DNA of 22,128 nt, taken from contig JAVHOP010000003.1 in the NCBI GenBank assembly GCA_036170135.1, positions 1-22,128 on the forward strand, written 5' to 3'. The DNA comes from CG1-02-35-72 sp036170135 (GTDB lineage: Bacteria > Bacteroidota > Bacteroidia > Flavobacteriales > Flavobacteriaceae). Under the pieces are notes generated by a model. It was given only the letters and a program-made list of their open reading frames with translations. It did no database searches and was not told where the DNA came from. Position 1 is the stretch's first letter, and each line of letters starts with the position of its first letter. The position numbers were made by a program, and so were the translations under genes. Below, in pieces: positions 6,034 through 14,048 of the stretch.

Positions 6034-6648
6034 ATGCTTTTTAAAAATTTAGAAAATAAAATTTCAGTTTTAGCTAAAGAACCATTACCCGAAGAGCGAA
6101 AGCGGCTTTTACAAGCTTTAATCGATTACATTAACAGAAAAGTAATCCAGCAAAAAAAGACCAATCTTATTTTTATTTGTACCCATAATTCACGGCGCAG
6201 TCATATATCTCAAGTTTGGGCGCAAGTAGCAGCACATTATTACAACATCAAAAATGTGAATTGTTATTCGGGTGGCACCGAAACAACGGCTTTGCACCCC
6301 ATGGTAATTAAAACTTTAGAAAACACCGGATTTGAAATCACTAAAAAAACTGATGATAACAATCCTGTATATCACATTAATTATGGCGAGAATGAGCCGT
6401 ATATTGTTGGATTTTCTAAAAATTTTAACCATCCCATTAATCCGCAAACAGACTTTGCCGCTATTATGACTTGTGCACAAGCTGATGCAGAATGCCCTTT
6501 TATTGCTGGTGCCGAAGAGCGAATCCCTGTAAAATATGACGATCCAAAAGCTTTTGACAATACCAATCAACAAGCCGAAGCTTATGGAAAACGAAGTAAT
6601 CAAATCGCCATAGAGATGTTGTATGTTTTTTCACAAATTAAATCTTAA
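6034..6648 (+). CDS. arsC: Arsenate reductase, thioredoxin-coupled LMW-phosphatase type
   Basis: Reduces arsenate to arsenite using a low-molecular-weight tyrosine phosphatase fold. The P-loop is CTHNSRR at residues 49-55 (Cys49 nucleophile, Arg55). Two more cysteines, C147 and C154 in TCAQADAEC, have the same spacing of seven as Cys82 and Cys89 of the Staphylococcus aureus enzyme, followed by DDP at 169-171 as in that family. All three redox cysteines are therefore kept, arguing for an arsenate reductase over a plain phosphatase; names such as protein-tyrosine-phosphatase are common for this group. An extra ~40-residue N-terminal segment, probably helical, precedes the P-loop. It sits between the thioredoxin (26-base gap) and acr3 (5-base gap). 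Confidence 0.88.
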   Translation: MLFKNLENKISVLAKEPLPEERKRLLQALIDYINRKVIQQKKTNLIFICTHNSRRSHISQVWAQVAAHYYNIKNVNCYSGGTETTALHPMVIKTLENTGFEITKKTDDNNPVYHINYGENEPYIVGFSKNFNHPINPQTDFAAIMTCAQADAECPFIAGAEERIPVKYDDPKAFDNTNQQAEAYGKRSNQIAIEMLYVFSQIKS

Positions 6649-6653
6649 AAAAA

Positions 6654-7685
6654 ATGAAAAGAAAATTGGGCTTTTTAGACCGTAATTTAACCTTGTGGAT
6701 TTTTATTGCGATGATCTTTGGCGTTGGTGTTGGGTATTTTGTCCCTTCATTTCCAATGCTAATAAATTCTTACAGCAGTGGCACAACAAATATTCCAATA
6801 GCCATTGGCTTAATTATTATGATGTACCCACCTTTAGCAAAAGTAAATTATACCTTATTGCCAAAAGTGTTTAAAAACGTCAAAGTCTTATCTGTTTCAT
6901 TGCTCCTAAATTGGATTATTGGACCTATTTTAATGTTTGTATTAGCGCTCATTTTTTTACCAAATCATCCAGATTATATGGTTGGCCTAATTTTAATAGG
7001 ATTGGCCAGATGTATTGCTATGGTTTTAGTTTGGAATGACCTTGCCGAAGGCAACGCCGAATATGGTGCTGGTTTGGTAGCGCTCAACAGTATTTTTCAG
7101 GTTTTTGCTTATAGTTTTTACGCTTGGTTATTTATAACTGTTTTGCCACCATACTTTGGTTTTAAAGGTGCCATTGTTGATATTTCTATTATAACCATCG
7201 CGCAAAGCGTGGCTGTTTATTTAGGAATTCCATTTTTATTAGGTATTTTAAGCCGGTTGATACTTATAAAATTAAAAGGAGAACATTGGTACACAGAAAA
7301 ATTTATCCCAACGGTTTCGCCATTAACACTTATCGCTTTACTTTTTACAATTGTGGTGATGTTTTCGTTAAAAGGAGCTTTAATAGTTAAAATTCCATTA
7401 GATATATTACTCATTGCGGTGCCCTTATTAATTTATTTTGCCATAATGTTTTTTATCGGATTTTTTGTCACTAAATCAATGGGAACCACTTATGATAAAA
7501 CCGCTGCTGTTGCTTTTACGGCTGCCGGCAATAATTTTGAGCTGGCTATTGCTGTAGCAATTGCCGTTTTTGGATTAAACTCTGGAGAAGCGTTTACCGG
7601 TGTTATTGGTCCATTAGTTGAAGTTCCGGCACTTATTTTATTAGTAAAAGTTTCTTTTTGGTTAAGAAAAAAATATTACAAATAG
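6654..7685 (+). CDS. acr3: ACR3-family arsenite efflux permease
   Basis: Inner-membrane arsenite exporter, 343 aa, about ten hydrophobic helices. It begins with FLDRNLTLWIFIAMIFGVGVGY, the usual ACR3 opening. GLARCIAMVLVWN near residues 117-128 contains the membrane-embedded cysteine (C120) needed for transport in characterised ACR3 proteins, and AAGNNFELAIAVAIAVFG has the conserved helix-9 glutamate (E296). It starts five bases after arsC and is followed nine bases later by the permease, so translation of the three is likely coupled. No fused ArsC or ArsR domains. Confidence 0.95.
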   Translation: MKRKLGFLDRNLTLWIFIAMIFGVGVGYFVPSFPMLINSYSSGTTNIPIAIGLIIMMYPPLAKVNYTLLPKVFKNVKVLSVSLLLNWIIGPILMFVLALIFLPNHPDYMVGLILIGLARCIAMVLVWNDLAEGNAEYGAGLVALNSIFQVFAYSFYAWLFITVLPPYFGFKGAIVDISIITIAQSVAVYLGIPFLLGILSRLILIKLKGEHWYTEKFIPTVSPLTLIALLFTIVVMFSLKGALIVKIPLDILLIAVPLLIYFAIMFFIGFFVTKSMGTTYDKTAAVAFTAAGNNFELAIAVAIAVFGLNSGEAFTGVIGPLVEVPALILLVKVSFWLRKKYYK

Positions 7686-7694
7686 ACTTTTTAT

Positions 7695-8672
7695 ATGTTT
7701 GATTGGGTGCAACATATTGCAGATTGGGTAGTTTTTGATATACTAAGCCAAACTAAAGGGCAACATTTAGCCGATGCTCTTAACTTTTTTATTTACGATA
7801 GTATTAAAATATTATTGTTGCTGGTTGTTGTGATTTATTTTATGGGCATTATCAACAATTATTTTCCTGTTGAAAAAGTTCGGAATTTTTTATCGCGAAA
7901 TAAATTGTTTGGATTTGAATATTTAATGGCCAGTTTATTTGGCGTGGTTACGCCGTTTTGTTCATGTTCATCAGTGCCCTTATTTATTGGTTTTGTGCGC
8001 GGGGGAATTCCACTTGGTGTAACCTTCGCTTTTTTAGTAACTTCTCCTTTGGTTAATGAAGTGGCAATAGGTCTTTTTGTAGGTCTTTTTGGCATGAAAA
8101 TAACTGTTATCTATGTGGTTAGTGGCGTATTATTAGGTTTAGTTAGCGGTCTTATTTTAAGTCGCCTTAAACTAGAACGCTTTTTAACCCCTTGGGTTAA
8201 AGCTATTTTAGATAGTGCCAAAAGAGATGAAGAGACTTTTGAAGCCGAAAAAACGCCTTTTTCTAAACGGTTACCTACCATTTTGAATGAAGTTCTAAAC
8301 ATCCTTAAAGGTGTTATTCCTTATGTTTTAGTAGGAATTGCAATTGGTGGCTTCATGCATGGTTACATTCCAGAAGGTTTTTTTGAACAATACATGGGCA
8401 AAGACAACTTTTTTGCGGTTCCTATTGCTACCATTTTAGCTGTTCCTATGTATTCAAATGCCTCGGGTATTTTACCCGTAATGCAGGTGTTAGTTTCAAA
8501 AGGAATTCCTTTAGGAACAGCTATTGCTTTTATGATGGGTGTTGTTGGATTATCGTTACCCGAAGCGATGCTCTTAAAAAAAGTGATGACTTTTAAATTG
8601 ATTGGAATATTTTTTGGTGTGGTTACGCTTTGTATTATTATTTCGGGATATGTGTTTAATATTATTTTATAA
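7695..8672 (+). CDS. YraQ/UPF0718 (DUF318) permease, ArsP-like
   Basis: A 325-aa membrane protein with two related halves, each about four helices, typical of the DUF318 permease family. The hallmark VTPFCSCSSVPLFIGF spans residues 85-100 with the paired cysteines C89 and C91. The second half has LAVPMYSNASGILPVM and ends in the GLSLPEAMLLKK motif. ArsP from Campylobacter, in this family, exports trivalent organoarsenicals such as methylarsenite, and its position directly behind acr3 supports a similar job here. Other DUF318 proteins have unknown substrates, so I leave the symbol blank. Its last six bases overlap the stop region of the convergent GHMP kinase gene. Confidence 0.85.
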   Translation: MFDWVQHIADWVVFDILSQTKGQHLADALNFFIYDSIKILLLLVVVIYFMGIINNYFPVEKVRNFLSRNKLFGFEYLMASLFGVVTPFCSCSSVPLFIGFVRGGIPLGVTFAFLVTSPLVNEVAIGLFVGLFGMKITVIYVVSGVLLGLVSGLILSRLKLERFLTPWVKAILDSAKRDEETFEAEKTPFSKRLPTILNEVLNILKGVIPYVLVGIAIGGFMHGYIPEGFFEQYMGKDNFFAVPIATILAVPMYSNASGILPVMQVLVSKGIPLGTAIAFMMGVVGLSLPEAMLLKKVMTFKLIGIFFGVVTLCIIISGYVFNIIL

Positions 8673-9584
8673 AATCATTTCGGCATAAGGAACGACGATT
8701 TCAAATCCTTTTTGTTTAAAATAATTGGAGGTATCGTTATTACCTGTAGCTAAAATAAAATCGCCACCCCAAGCGCCAAGGCTTTTTATAGCACCAAAAT
8801 AATCGTTAAAAAGGAGCTCTTTAATAGGTTGTTTTTTAATAAGTTTACCAATAATATTTTCGTGTTGGTTGATAAGTAACTCAAAATCTGATACATTTTT
8901 AATCGTCAAAAGCTTTCTACTAATTTCAGATATTTCTAAAATAGCATTATTTTCTTTACCTTTTAAACTTTGATAGCGCTGAATACCTTCACGCGAATTC
9001 TGTTTTTTATTTAAATACACAAAATACAGTTGCTCTTTAAAATCGGGATTAAAATTGACCCTTTCAACAATTGGTTTTTGATTTTCTAGCTGGTATAAAA
9101 TTGGCTGATGATTTTGCGCGCAAGCAATATCATAACCGCTACCACCAAAACACTTAAACTGCAATTTATACGCGTCAACTTGCGCCCATTGCGCAATATT
9201 ATTGATGAGTGTAGAAGAACTTCCCAGTCCCCAAAAACGCGGAAAGCTGAGTTGTGTCGTTATTTTTAAACTTTTTTCATCCTTCAAAAAAAGCGGATTT
9301 AACTTTCTTGCCGATTGCAAAATAATTTGAAGTTGTTTGGCAATTTTATCGCTTAAAGCGGAAGGTTTATCTACAATAAAATCAAAATCTGATAAAGTAA
9401 AATTTGCTTTAAACCAGATTGAGCCATCCACATCATAACTCTCCCAAATAATTTGGTTTTTAGAAAATGTTTCAACTATTAAAGATTGTCCAAATTTTGA
9501 AGGTAATGCCAATGCTAAAGCGCCATCTAACACTGCGTATTCGGCAGTTAAAAGCAGTTTTCCGTTGCTGTAAAAGCTAGTCAT
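8667..9584 (-). CDS. GYDIA-family GHMP kinase, candidate phosphomevalonate kinase
   Basis: A 305-aa GHMP-superfamily kinase. The N-terminus SNGKLLLTAEYAVLDGALALALP resembles the opening of phosphomevalonate kinases, the ATP loop is GLGSSST at 119-125, and GGSGYDIACA at 147-156 gives the subfamily name. A short glycine-rich LGAWGGDFILA near residues 270-281 is motif 3. The protein is a little short for a phosphomevalonate kinase. The window encodes mevalonate kinase and diphosphomevalonate decarboxylase but no canonical phosphomevalonate kinase, so this is the natural candidate for that step; this is inference. It is the downstream partner of the YbhN-type gene (18-base gap) and converges on the permease with a 6-base overlap. 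Confidence 0.82.
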   Translation of the reverse strand: MTSFYSNGKLLLTAEYAVLDGALALALPSKFGQSLIVETFSKNQIIWESYDVDGSIWFKANFTLSDFDFIVDKPSALSDKIAKQLQIILQSARKLNPLFLKDEKSLKITTQLSFPRFWGLGSSSTLINNIAQWAQVDAYKLQFKCFGGSGYDIACAQNHQPILYQLENQKPIVERVNFNPDFKEQLYFVYLNKKQNSREGIQRYQSLKGKENNAILEISEISRKLLTIKNVSDFELLINQHENIIGKLIKKQPIKELLFNDYFGAIKSLGAWGGDFILATGNNDTSNYFKQKGFEIVVPYAEMIL

Positions 9585-9602
9585 CAGGCTAAGATATTAA
9601 AC

Positions 9603-10574
9603 TTAGACTTTTTTTCGGTTGTATATCGGCAAAATAATCATCGCCAATCCACCAAACAGCAGCACCATAAGCGTTTGCGATGTCCAAACTATCCATCCAA
9701 AAGCACGTGCCGGATTATTTTCAACACCATATAAAATAAATGCACTTGCAACAAAAATAGGATAACTTCCTAAACCTCCATTTGTTAACGCCATACTTAA
9801 TCCACCTACTACAAATCCTACGATAATGGCGCCAAAAGACAAGTTGCTAGTTTCGGGCAAGGCAAAAGTGACTACATAGAACATTAAAACGTAAAGTGTC
9901 CAAATTAAAAATGTGTGCAAAATAAAGACAAATTTCTTTTTCATATGGATGATGCTCATCATTCCTTCTAAAAGACCTCCTATAAATTCCTTTATTTTTA
10001 AGACAATTGCCAATTTAGATTTCTTAAATATTAAAAATGTTACACCAGTTATCAGCGCTAAACAACCTAAAATGATGAATTTATGCCACGGATTTGAGCC
10101 ATTATCTTTAAACAAATATTCCGAAAGCAATTTGGTTTGCATCATAAAAGCGATTCCAATAATTGAGCTGAGCATAATCACATCGGCAACACGCTCGGCT
10201 ACAATTGAACCAAAAGCCTTTTGAAAAGGGATGCCTTCGTATTTTGAAATGGCAGCAGCGCGTGCAACCTCACCAGACCGTGGAATCACTAAATTTAGCA
10301 AATACGCCACCAATACCGTTAAAATACTGTTGGAAAATTTAGGTTTATAGCCCATAGGCTCCAACAAAAATTGCCAACGGTAAGCACGTGATAAATGACT
10401 AAAAATTGCTAAGATTATCGATAATAAAACCCACCCATAATGAGCCGTTTTAAATGACGTCGCAATCGATTCAAAATCGGCTGGTGTGAATTTTGAAAAG
10501 GAATACCAAATAAGTCCAATTCCAAATAAAATTGGAAAGCTTATAAAAAGGGTTTTTCTGAGATTTTTTGACAA
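9603..10574 (-). CDS. YbhN/UPF0104 (LPG synthase TM region-like) integral membrane protein, TTG start
   Basis: A 323-aa membrane protein with about eight hydrophobic helices and the family motifs RSGEVARAAAISKYEGIPFQ, IVAERVADVIMLSS and MALTNGGLGSYPIFVASAF. This is the flippase-like domain found alone or fused to the aminoacyl-transfer domain of MprF; no such domain is present, so lysyl-phosphatidylglycerol synthesis cannot be inferred. Transport or flipping of a lipid-linked substrate is the common suggestion. The start is TTG at 10574: an in-frame stop lies four codons upstream and the next Met is about residue 74, past two conserved helices. It probably heads the unit with the GYDIA kinase, from a TATCTTTG promoter. 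Confidence 0.82.
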   Translation of the reverse strand: MSKNLRKTLFISFPILFGIGLIWYSFSKFTPADFESIATSFKTAHYGWVLLSIILAIFSHLSRAYRWQFLLEPMGYKPKFSNSILTVLVAYLLNLVIPRSGEVARAAAISKYEGIPFQKAFGSIVAERVADVIMLSSIIGIAFMMQTKLLSEYLFKDNGSNPWHKFIILGCLALITGVTFLIFKKSKLAIVLKIKEFIGGLLEGMMSIIHMKKKFVFILHTFLIWTLYVLMFYVVTFALPETSNLSFGAIIVGFVVGGLSMALTNGGLGSYPIFVASAFILYGVENNPARAFGWIVWTSQTLMVLLFGGLAMIILPIYNRKKV

Positions 10575-10663
10575 ATGTTTGGTTTAAAATTTTATGAAAT
10601 AATACATTAAATTATTAATAGAAACAACTTTAAGCTGCTCCAAATTTAGTTTAAATCTTGGCG

Positions 10664-10671
10664 CAAAGATA
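10664..10671 (-). promoter_or_regulatory. Promoter -7 element for the YbhN-type gene / GYDIA kinase unit
   Basis: Minus strand TATCTTTG, perfect TAnnTTTG, 89 bases upstream of the TTG start. This leaves a leader of roughly 80 bases in which I see no riboswitch-like structure. Confidence 0.5.
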
Positions 10672-10688
10672 GTTATTTTACTTTTTAA

Positions 10689-10720
10689 GCCTATTTTTAT
10701 AAGGTCCTATTTTTACAAGG
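10689..10720 (+). repeat. 16-bp direct tandem duplication at the panC 3' end
   Basis: GCCTATTTTTATAAGG (10689-10704) is followed immediately by TCCTATTTTTACAAGG (10705-10720), 14 of 16 bases identical. The second copy includes the panC stop codon (10713-10715). Confidence 0.6.
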
Positions 10721-11552
10721 CAATATTATCAATAAGGCGCACATTACCAGCAAAAACAGCTAAAAAGGCGCGATAAGATTTTGTTTTAATAATTTTACGG
10801 ACTGGTTTAAGGGTATCTGACTCTGCAATAACAAAATATTCTAATTTAAAAAAGGGGTGCGCTTTAAATTCGGTTTCTACATCTTTATAAAGCTGTTTTA
10901 GTGATTCTTTTTTAAAATTAAACTTTATTTTGGTGAGCGTTTCAAAAATAATGCGCGCCTCTTGGCGTTGTGCGCTGGTTAATAACTCATTTCTCGAACT
11001 CATTGCCAAGCCATTAGATTCTCTATAAATTGGGCAAGAAACAATATTTACTTTTAAGTTTAAAAGTTTTACCAACTTTTTAATAATCAATAACTGCTGA
11101 TAATCTTTTTCACCAAAATAAGCTTGGGCAGGATTCACAATTTCAAGAAGTTGCTTTACAACCGTTCCAACACCGTTAAAATGACCCGGCCTGAATTTTC
11201 CTTCCATTAGGTTTTCTAATCCGTCAAAAGAAAAGGATTCGGAAGTGGCTCCTTTTGGATACATCTCTTCAACACTTGGCACTAATACGGCGTCGCAATT
11301 AACCATTTTTAACATTTGCAAATCAGCGTCAAGCGATTTAGGATAATTTTTTAAATCATTGGCATTATTAAATTGTGTTGGATTGATAAAAATACTTACC
11401 ACCACAAAGTTATTTTCTGTTTTAGCTTGTTTTATTAAAGATAGATGTCCTTGATGAAGCGCACCCATTGTGGGGACAAAGCCCACTTTTTGGTTTTGGT
11501 AATTTTTATTTAAAAACTTTTTAAAGGTTGCTATTGTATCAAATACCTGCAT
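10713..11552 (-). CDS. panC: Pantoate--beta-alanine ligase (pantothenate synthetase)
   Basis: Joins pantoate and beta-alanine with ATP to make pantothenate, the precursor of coenzyme A. Clear nucleotidyl-transferase signatures: PTMGALHQGH at residues 27-36 (HxGH), FINPTQF at 55-61, GKFRPGHF at 118-125, YFGEKDYQQ at 145-153 and SSRN at 185-188, the KMSKS-like element. The 279-aa length is normal. The aspartate decarboxylase gene panD, often next to panC in relatives, is not in the following 138-base gap. A TAAGTTTG promoter lies 30 bases upstream, back to back with the promoter of the GT5 gene. Confidence 0.96.
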   Translation of the reverse strand: MQVFDTIATFKKFLNKNYQNQKVGFVPTMGALHQGHLSLIKQAKTENNFVVVSIFINPTQFNNANDLKNYPKSLDADLQMLKMVNCDAVLVPSVEEMYPKGATSESFSFDGLENLMEGKFRPGHFNGVGTVVKQLLEIVNPAQAYFGEKDYQQLLIIKKLVKLLNLKVNIVSCPIYRESNGLAMSSRNELLTSAQRQEARIIFETLTKIKFNFKKESLKQLYKDVETEFKAHPFFKLEYFVIAESDTLKPVRKIIKTKSYRAFLAVFAGNVRLIDNIAL

Positions 11553-11582
11553 AAGCTAATCTAAATAATTGTTAAAACCTTG

Positions 11583-11590
11583 CAAACTTA
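11583..11590 (-). promoter_or_regulatory. Promoter -7 element for panC
   Basis: Minus strand TAAGTTTG, a TAnnTTTG match 30 bases before the panC start. No TTG box at normal spacing. Confidence 0.5.
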
Positions 11591-11622
11591 ATACTTTCAA
11601 CTATAAACTACATTATTTTTAG

Positions 11623-11630
11623 TAAATTTG
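11623..11630 (+). promoter_or_regulatory. Promoter -7 element for the GT5-like / DUF4270 / glmS operon
   Basis: TAAATTTG, a TAnnTTTG match ending 26 bases before the ATG at 11657. Only 32 bases separate it from the divergent panC element. Confidence 0.55.
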
Positions 11631-11656
11631 CATTTCCATATTCTATAGAAGTTATT

Positions 11657-12475
11657 ATGAAGGAAAAGAGAGTGTTGTTTGTATCTTCTGAAGTTAATCC
11701 CTATTTACCTGAAAATGAGCTTTCAAAAATGTCTTTTGAAATTCCGAGATTAGCAAATAACAACGAAGGACAAATCCGCATTTTTATGCCTCATTTTGGT
11801 ATTATTAATGAGCGCAGACATCAGTTACACGAAGTTATCAGACTTTCTGGTATGAATCTTATTATTAATGATATGGACATGCCTTTAATTATTAAAGTTG
11901 CCTCTATTCCTAAAGAACGCATGCAGGTTTATTTTATTGATAATGACGATTATTTTAAACGAAAAGCCATCTATAATGACGAAAACGGAAATTTGTTTGC
12001 AGATAATGACGAACGCTGCATCTTTTTTGCAAGAGGCGTGGTAGAAACAGTAAAAAAATTAAACTGGATGCCCGATATTATTCACGTTAATGGCTGGATG
12101 GCCTCTTTATTACCGCTTTATCTTAGAACTTATTATGCAGATGAGGCTTTATTTAAAAACTGTAAAATTGTAACTTCATTATATAATACCAACAAATTTA
12201 GTGGCAAACTTAATACCGCCCTAGTAGATAAATTATTATTTGATAATATTGATGAAAACAAACTAACCACCATAAAAAATCCGAGCTATTCAAACTTATT
12301 GAAAATTGCGATTGAAAATTCTGATGCCGTAATTAAGGCGACAGATAAACTTCCTAAAACCCTCGAAGCCTATATTGACAGCTTAGATAAACCAGTTTTA
12401 GAATATTTAGACCCAGTAAATTTTGAAAATGCTTATCTCGATTTTTACAGAAACCTATTCTTAAATAATAAATAG
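11657..12475 (+). CDS. Short glycogen/starch synthase-like protein (N-terminal GT5 domain only)
   Basis: A 272-aa protein matching the N-terminal Rossmann half of GT5 glycogen synthases. It opens with RVLFVSSEVNPYLPENELSK, then IRIFMPHFGII, and WMPDIIHVNGWMASLLPLYL near residues 137-157, equivalent to the DIxHxHDWHT region of GlgA. Full-length GlgA has about 470-480 aa. Here the GT1-type C-terminal half with the donor-binding site is absent, and the ADP-glucose loop KTGGLADV is replaced by ENELSKMSFE. Database names call such flavobacterial proteins glycogen synthase, but catalysis by this protein alone is doubtful. It is the first gene of an operon with DUF4270 (13-base gap) and glmS. A role in sensing or scaffolding sugar-nucleotide metabolism is speculation. 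Confidence 0.75.
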   Translation: MKEKRVLFVSSEVNPYLPENELSKMSFEIPRLANNNEGQIRIFMPHFGIINERRHQLHEVIRLSGMNLIINDMDMPLIIKVASIPKERMQVYFIDNDDYFKRKAIYNDENGNLFADNDERCIFFARGVVETVKKLNWMPDIIHVNGWMASLLPLYLRTYYADEALFKNCKIVTSLYNTNKFSGKLNTALVDKLLFDNIDENKLTTIKNPSYSNLLKIAIENSDAVIKATDKLPKTLEAYIDSLDKPVLEYLDPVNFENAYLDFYRNLFLNNK

Positions 12476-12488
12476 CTTATTCTTTTCT

Positions 12489-14042
12489 ATGATTACAAAA
12501 AAATTAAACGCCATCATATTTTGCGCAATAATTACATTATTTTTAATTGGTTTTGCAGCTTGTGAACGAGATTTTAAAGACATTGGTATTGCCTTAGTAG
12601 ATAATAATAAATTTGATACCAATAAACTGGCTTCTAGTATTATAACTTACAACAAACCTATGGATTCTGTCCGTGTTGACAGCTTGCCAGAATACGTTCT
12701 TGGAGTCAATCTCAATACTACTTTTGGTAAAACTACCGCTTCTATTGCTGCGCAATTAGCATTGCCTATAACAAGTGTCGATTTTGGTTCAAACCCCACT
12801 ATTGATTCAGTAATATTAGAACTCCCTTATTTCAGCACTAAAACTGGAACAAAAAAGGTTAAAAAAACAAATTCAACCGATTCTATTATTGTCCCTGTTT
12901 TTAGGTTAGATTCTATTTATGGCAATCAATCACAATCATTTACACTTACAGTTTCTGAGTTAGGTACTTTTTTAAATAGCTTAGATCCCTTAAACCCTTC
13001 AAAACGAAAAACCTATTATTCTAACAAAACTTATAATGTTTTAAGTCCATCACTTTATACGGGTACATTCACTCCAAATACCAATGATACTGTAGCTTAT
13101 ATAAAACACAAAGATTTAGACGGCTCTATTTTTGCAATTGATACCATCAAAAGATCTGGCAGTATCCCATCAATAAAATTACCTTTAAACGAAAACTTTT
13201 TCTTATCCAATTTTGTTAATAACAGTAAGTCTTCAATTTTTACTTCATTCGATGAATTTTCACACTTTTTTAGAGGACTTTATATAAACGCTTCTGGGTC
13301 AGACGGTTCGTTGATAACCATGCCTCTAGCTAATGGCAGTGTCAATATTTTTTACTCAAATGACGTTTCAACTACCGACGCGAGCAACGTAACAACCATA
13401 AAAAGAACAAAGCAAACAATGATTTTTCCTTTATCAGGAATTAAGACCAACAAATATGAACACAATTATAACTTAGCTACTTCTTCAATTCAAAGTAAAT
13501 TGCTAAGCCCAGATGTGTTAACTGGAGAAGATAAATTGTTTGTTCAGGGCGCTTCTGGTTCATTAATTGTTTTGAAACTGTTTGAAAATGATGATATTGC
13601 ATTACTCCGTTCAAAAAATTGGTTGATAAACGAAGCTAATATTAAACTTTATATAGATAAAACTTTGAGCGGAACTAATATTCCAAGTCGCTTATATATT
13701 TACAATTACGATGAAAATGCTATCGTTTCAGATTTAATAACCGAAGGCGCTACCATTTTAGATGGCACTTTGCATTACGACTCTAATGGAGCTCCCGAAT
13801 ATTATAAATTCAGAATTACCAATTATATTTCAACAATATTAAAATCAATTAATCCAAAAAAAATATCTAAATTAGCAATCAAATCGTTCAGCCCTTTTGA
13901 TATTCCACATTTTACACAGCTATCCGATACGATTGCTAAACCCTTCAATTGGAATCCTAAGGGAGTTGTTCTTTATGGCAACAAAGAAATTAGTACGAAA
14001 AAACCAGTTTTAGAAATTTTTTATACAGAACTTAAAAATTGA
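12489..14042 (+). CDS. DUF4270-family lipoprotein
   Basis: A 517-aa protein with a lipoprotein signal: basic start MITKK, hydrophobic stretch, lipobox GFAAC with Cys25, followed by ERD. The mature part is Ser/Thr/Asn-rich with short beta-strand-like segments (e.g. IDSVILELPYFST, EANIKLYIDKTLSG, KPVLEIFYTEL), consistent with a mostly beta extracytoplasmic protein. The N-terminal block ERDFKDIG and the pattern of SVRVDSLPEYVLGV match the Bacteroidota DUF4270 family. Function unknown. It ends six bases before glmS and begins 13 after the GT5-like gene, an arrangement I recall as common in Flavobacteriaceae. Confidence 0.85.
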   Translation: MITKKLNAIIFCAIITLFLIGFAACERDFKDIGIALVDNNKFDTNKLASSIITYNKPMDSVRVDSLPEYVLGVNLNTTFGKTTASIAAQLALPITSVDFGSNPTIDSVILELPYFSTKTGTKKVKKTNSTDSIIVPVFRLDSIYGNQSQSFTLTVSELGTFLNSLDPLNPSKRKTYYSNKTYNVLSPSLYTGTFTPNTNDTVAYIKHKDLDGSIFAIDTIKRSGSIPSIKLPLNENFFLSNFVNNSKSSIFTSFDEFSHFFRGLYINASGSDGSLITMPLANGSVNIFYSNDVSTTDASNVTTIKRTKQTMIFPLSGIKTNKYEHNYNLATSSIQSKLLSPDVLTGEDKLFVQGASGSLIVLKLFENDDIALLRSKNWLINEANIKLYIDKTLSGTNIPSRLYIYNYDENAIVSDLITEGATILDGTLHYDSNGAPEYYKFRITNYISTILKSINPKKISKLAIKSFSPFDIPHFTQLSDTIAKPFNWNPKGVVLYGNKEISTKKPVLEIFYTELKN

Positions 14043-14048
14043 TTCAAT

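Noticed and set aside
6316..6603. Minus-strand frames opposite arsC
   Set aside because: They overlap the conserved C147/C154 region of ArsC on the other strand and carry no start context or domain.
11657..14042. Frameshifted full-length glycogen synthase
   Set aside because: The 272-aa frame ends normally and the next gene, with its own signal peptide and lipobox, starts 13 bases later; no remnant of the C-terminal GT1 half is seen.
14043..14048. glmS ribozyme/riboswitch
   Set aside because: The gap before glmS is six bases, too short for any leader RNA; the upstream sequence encodes the DUF4270 C-terminus.
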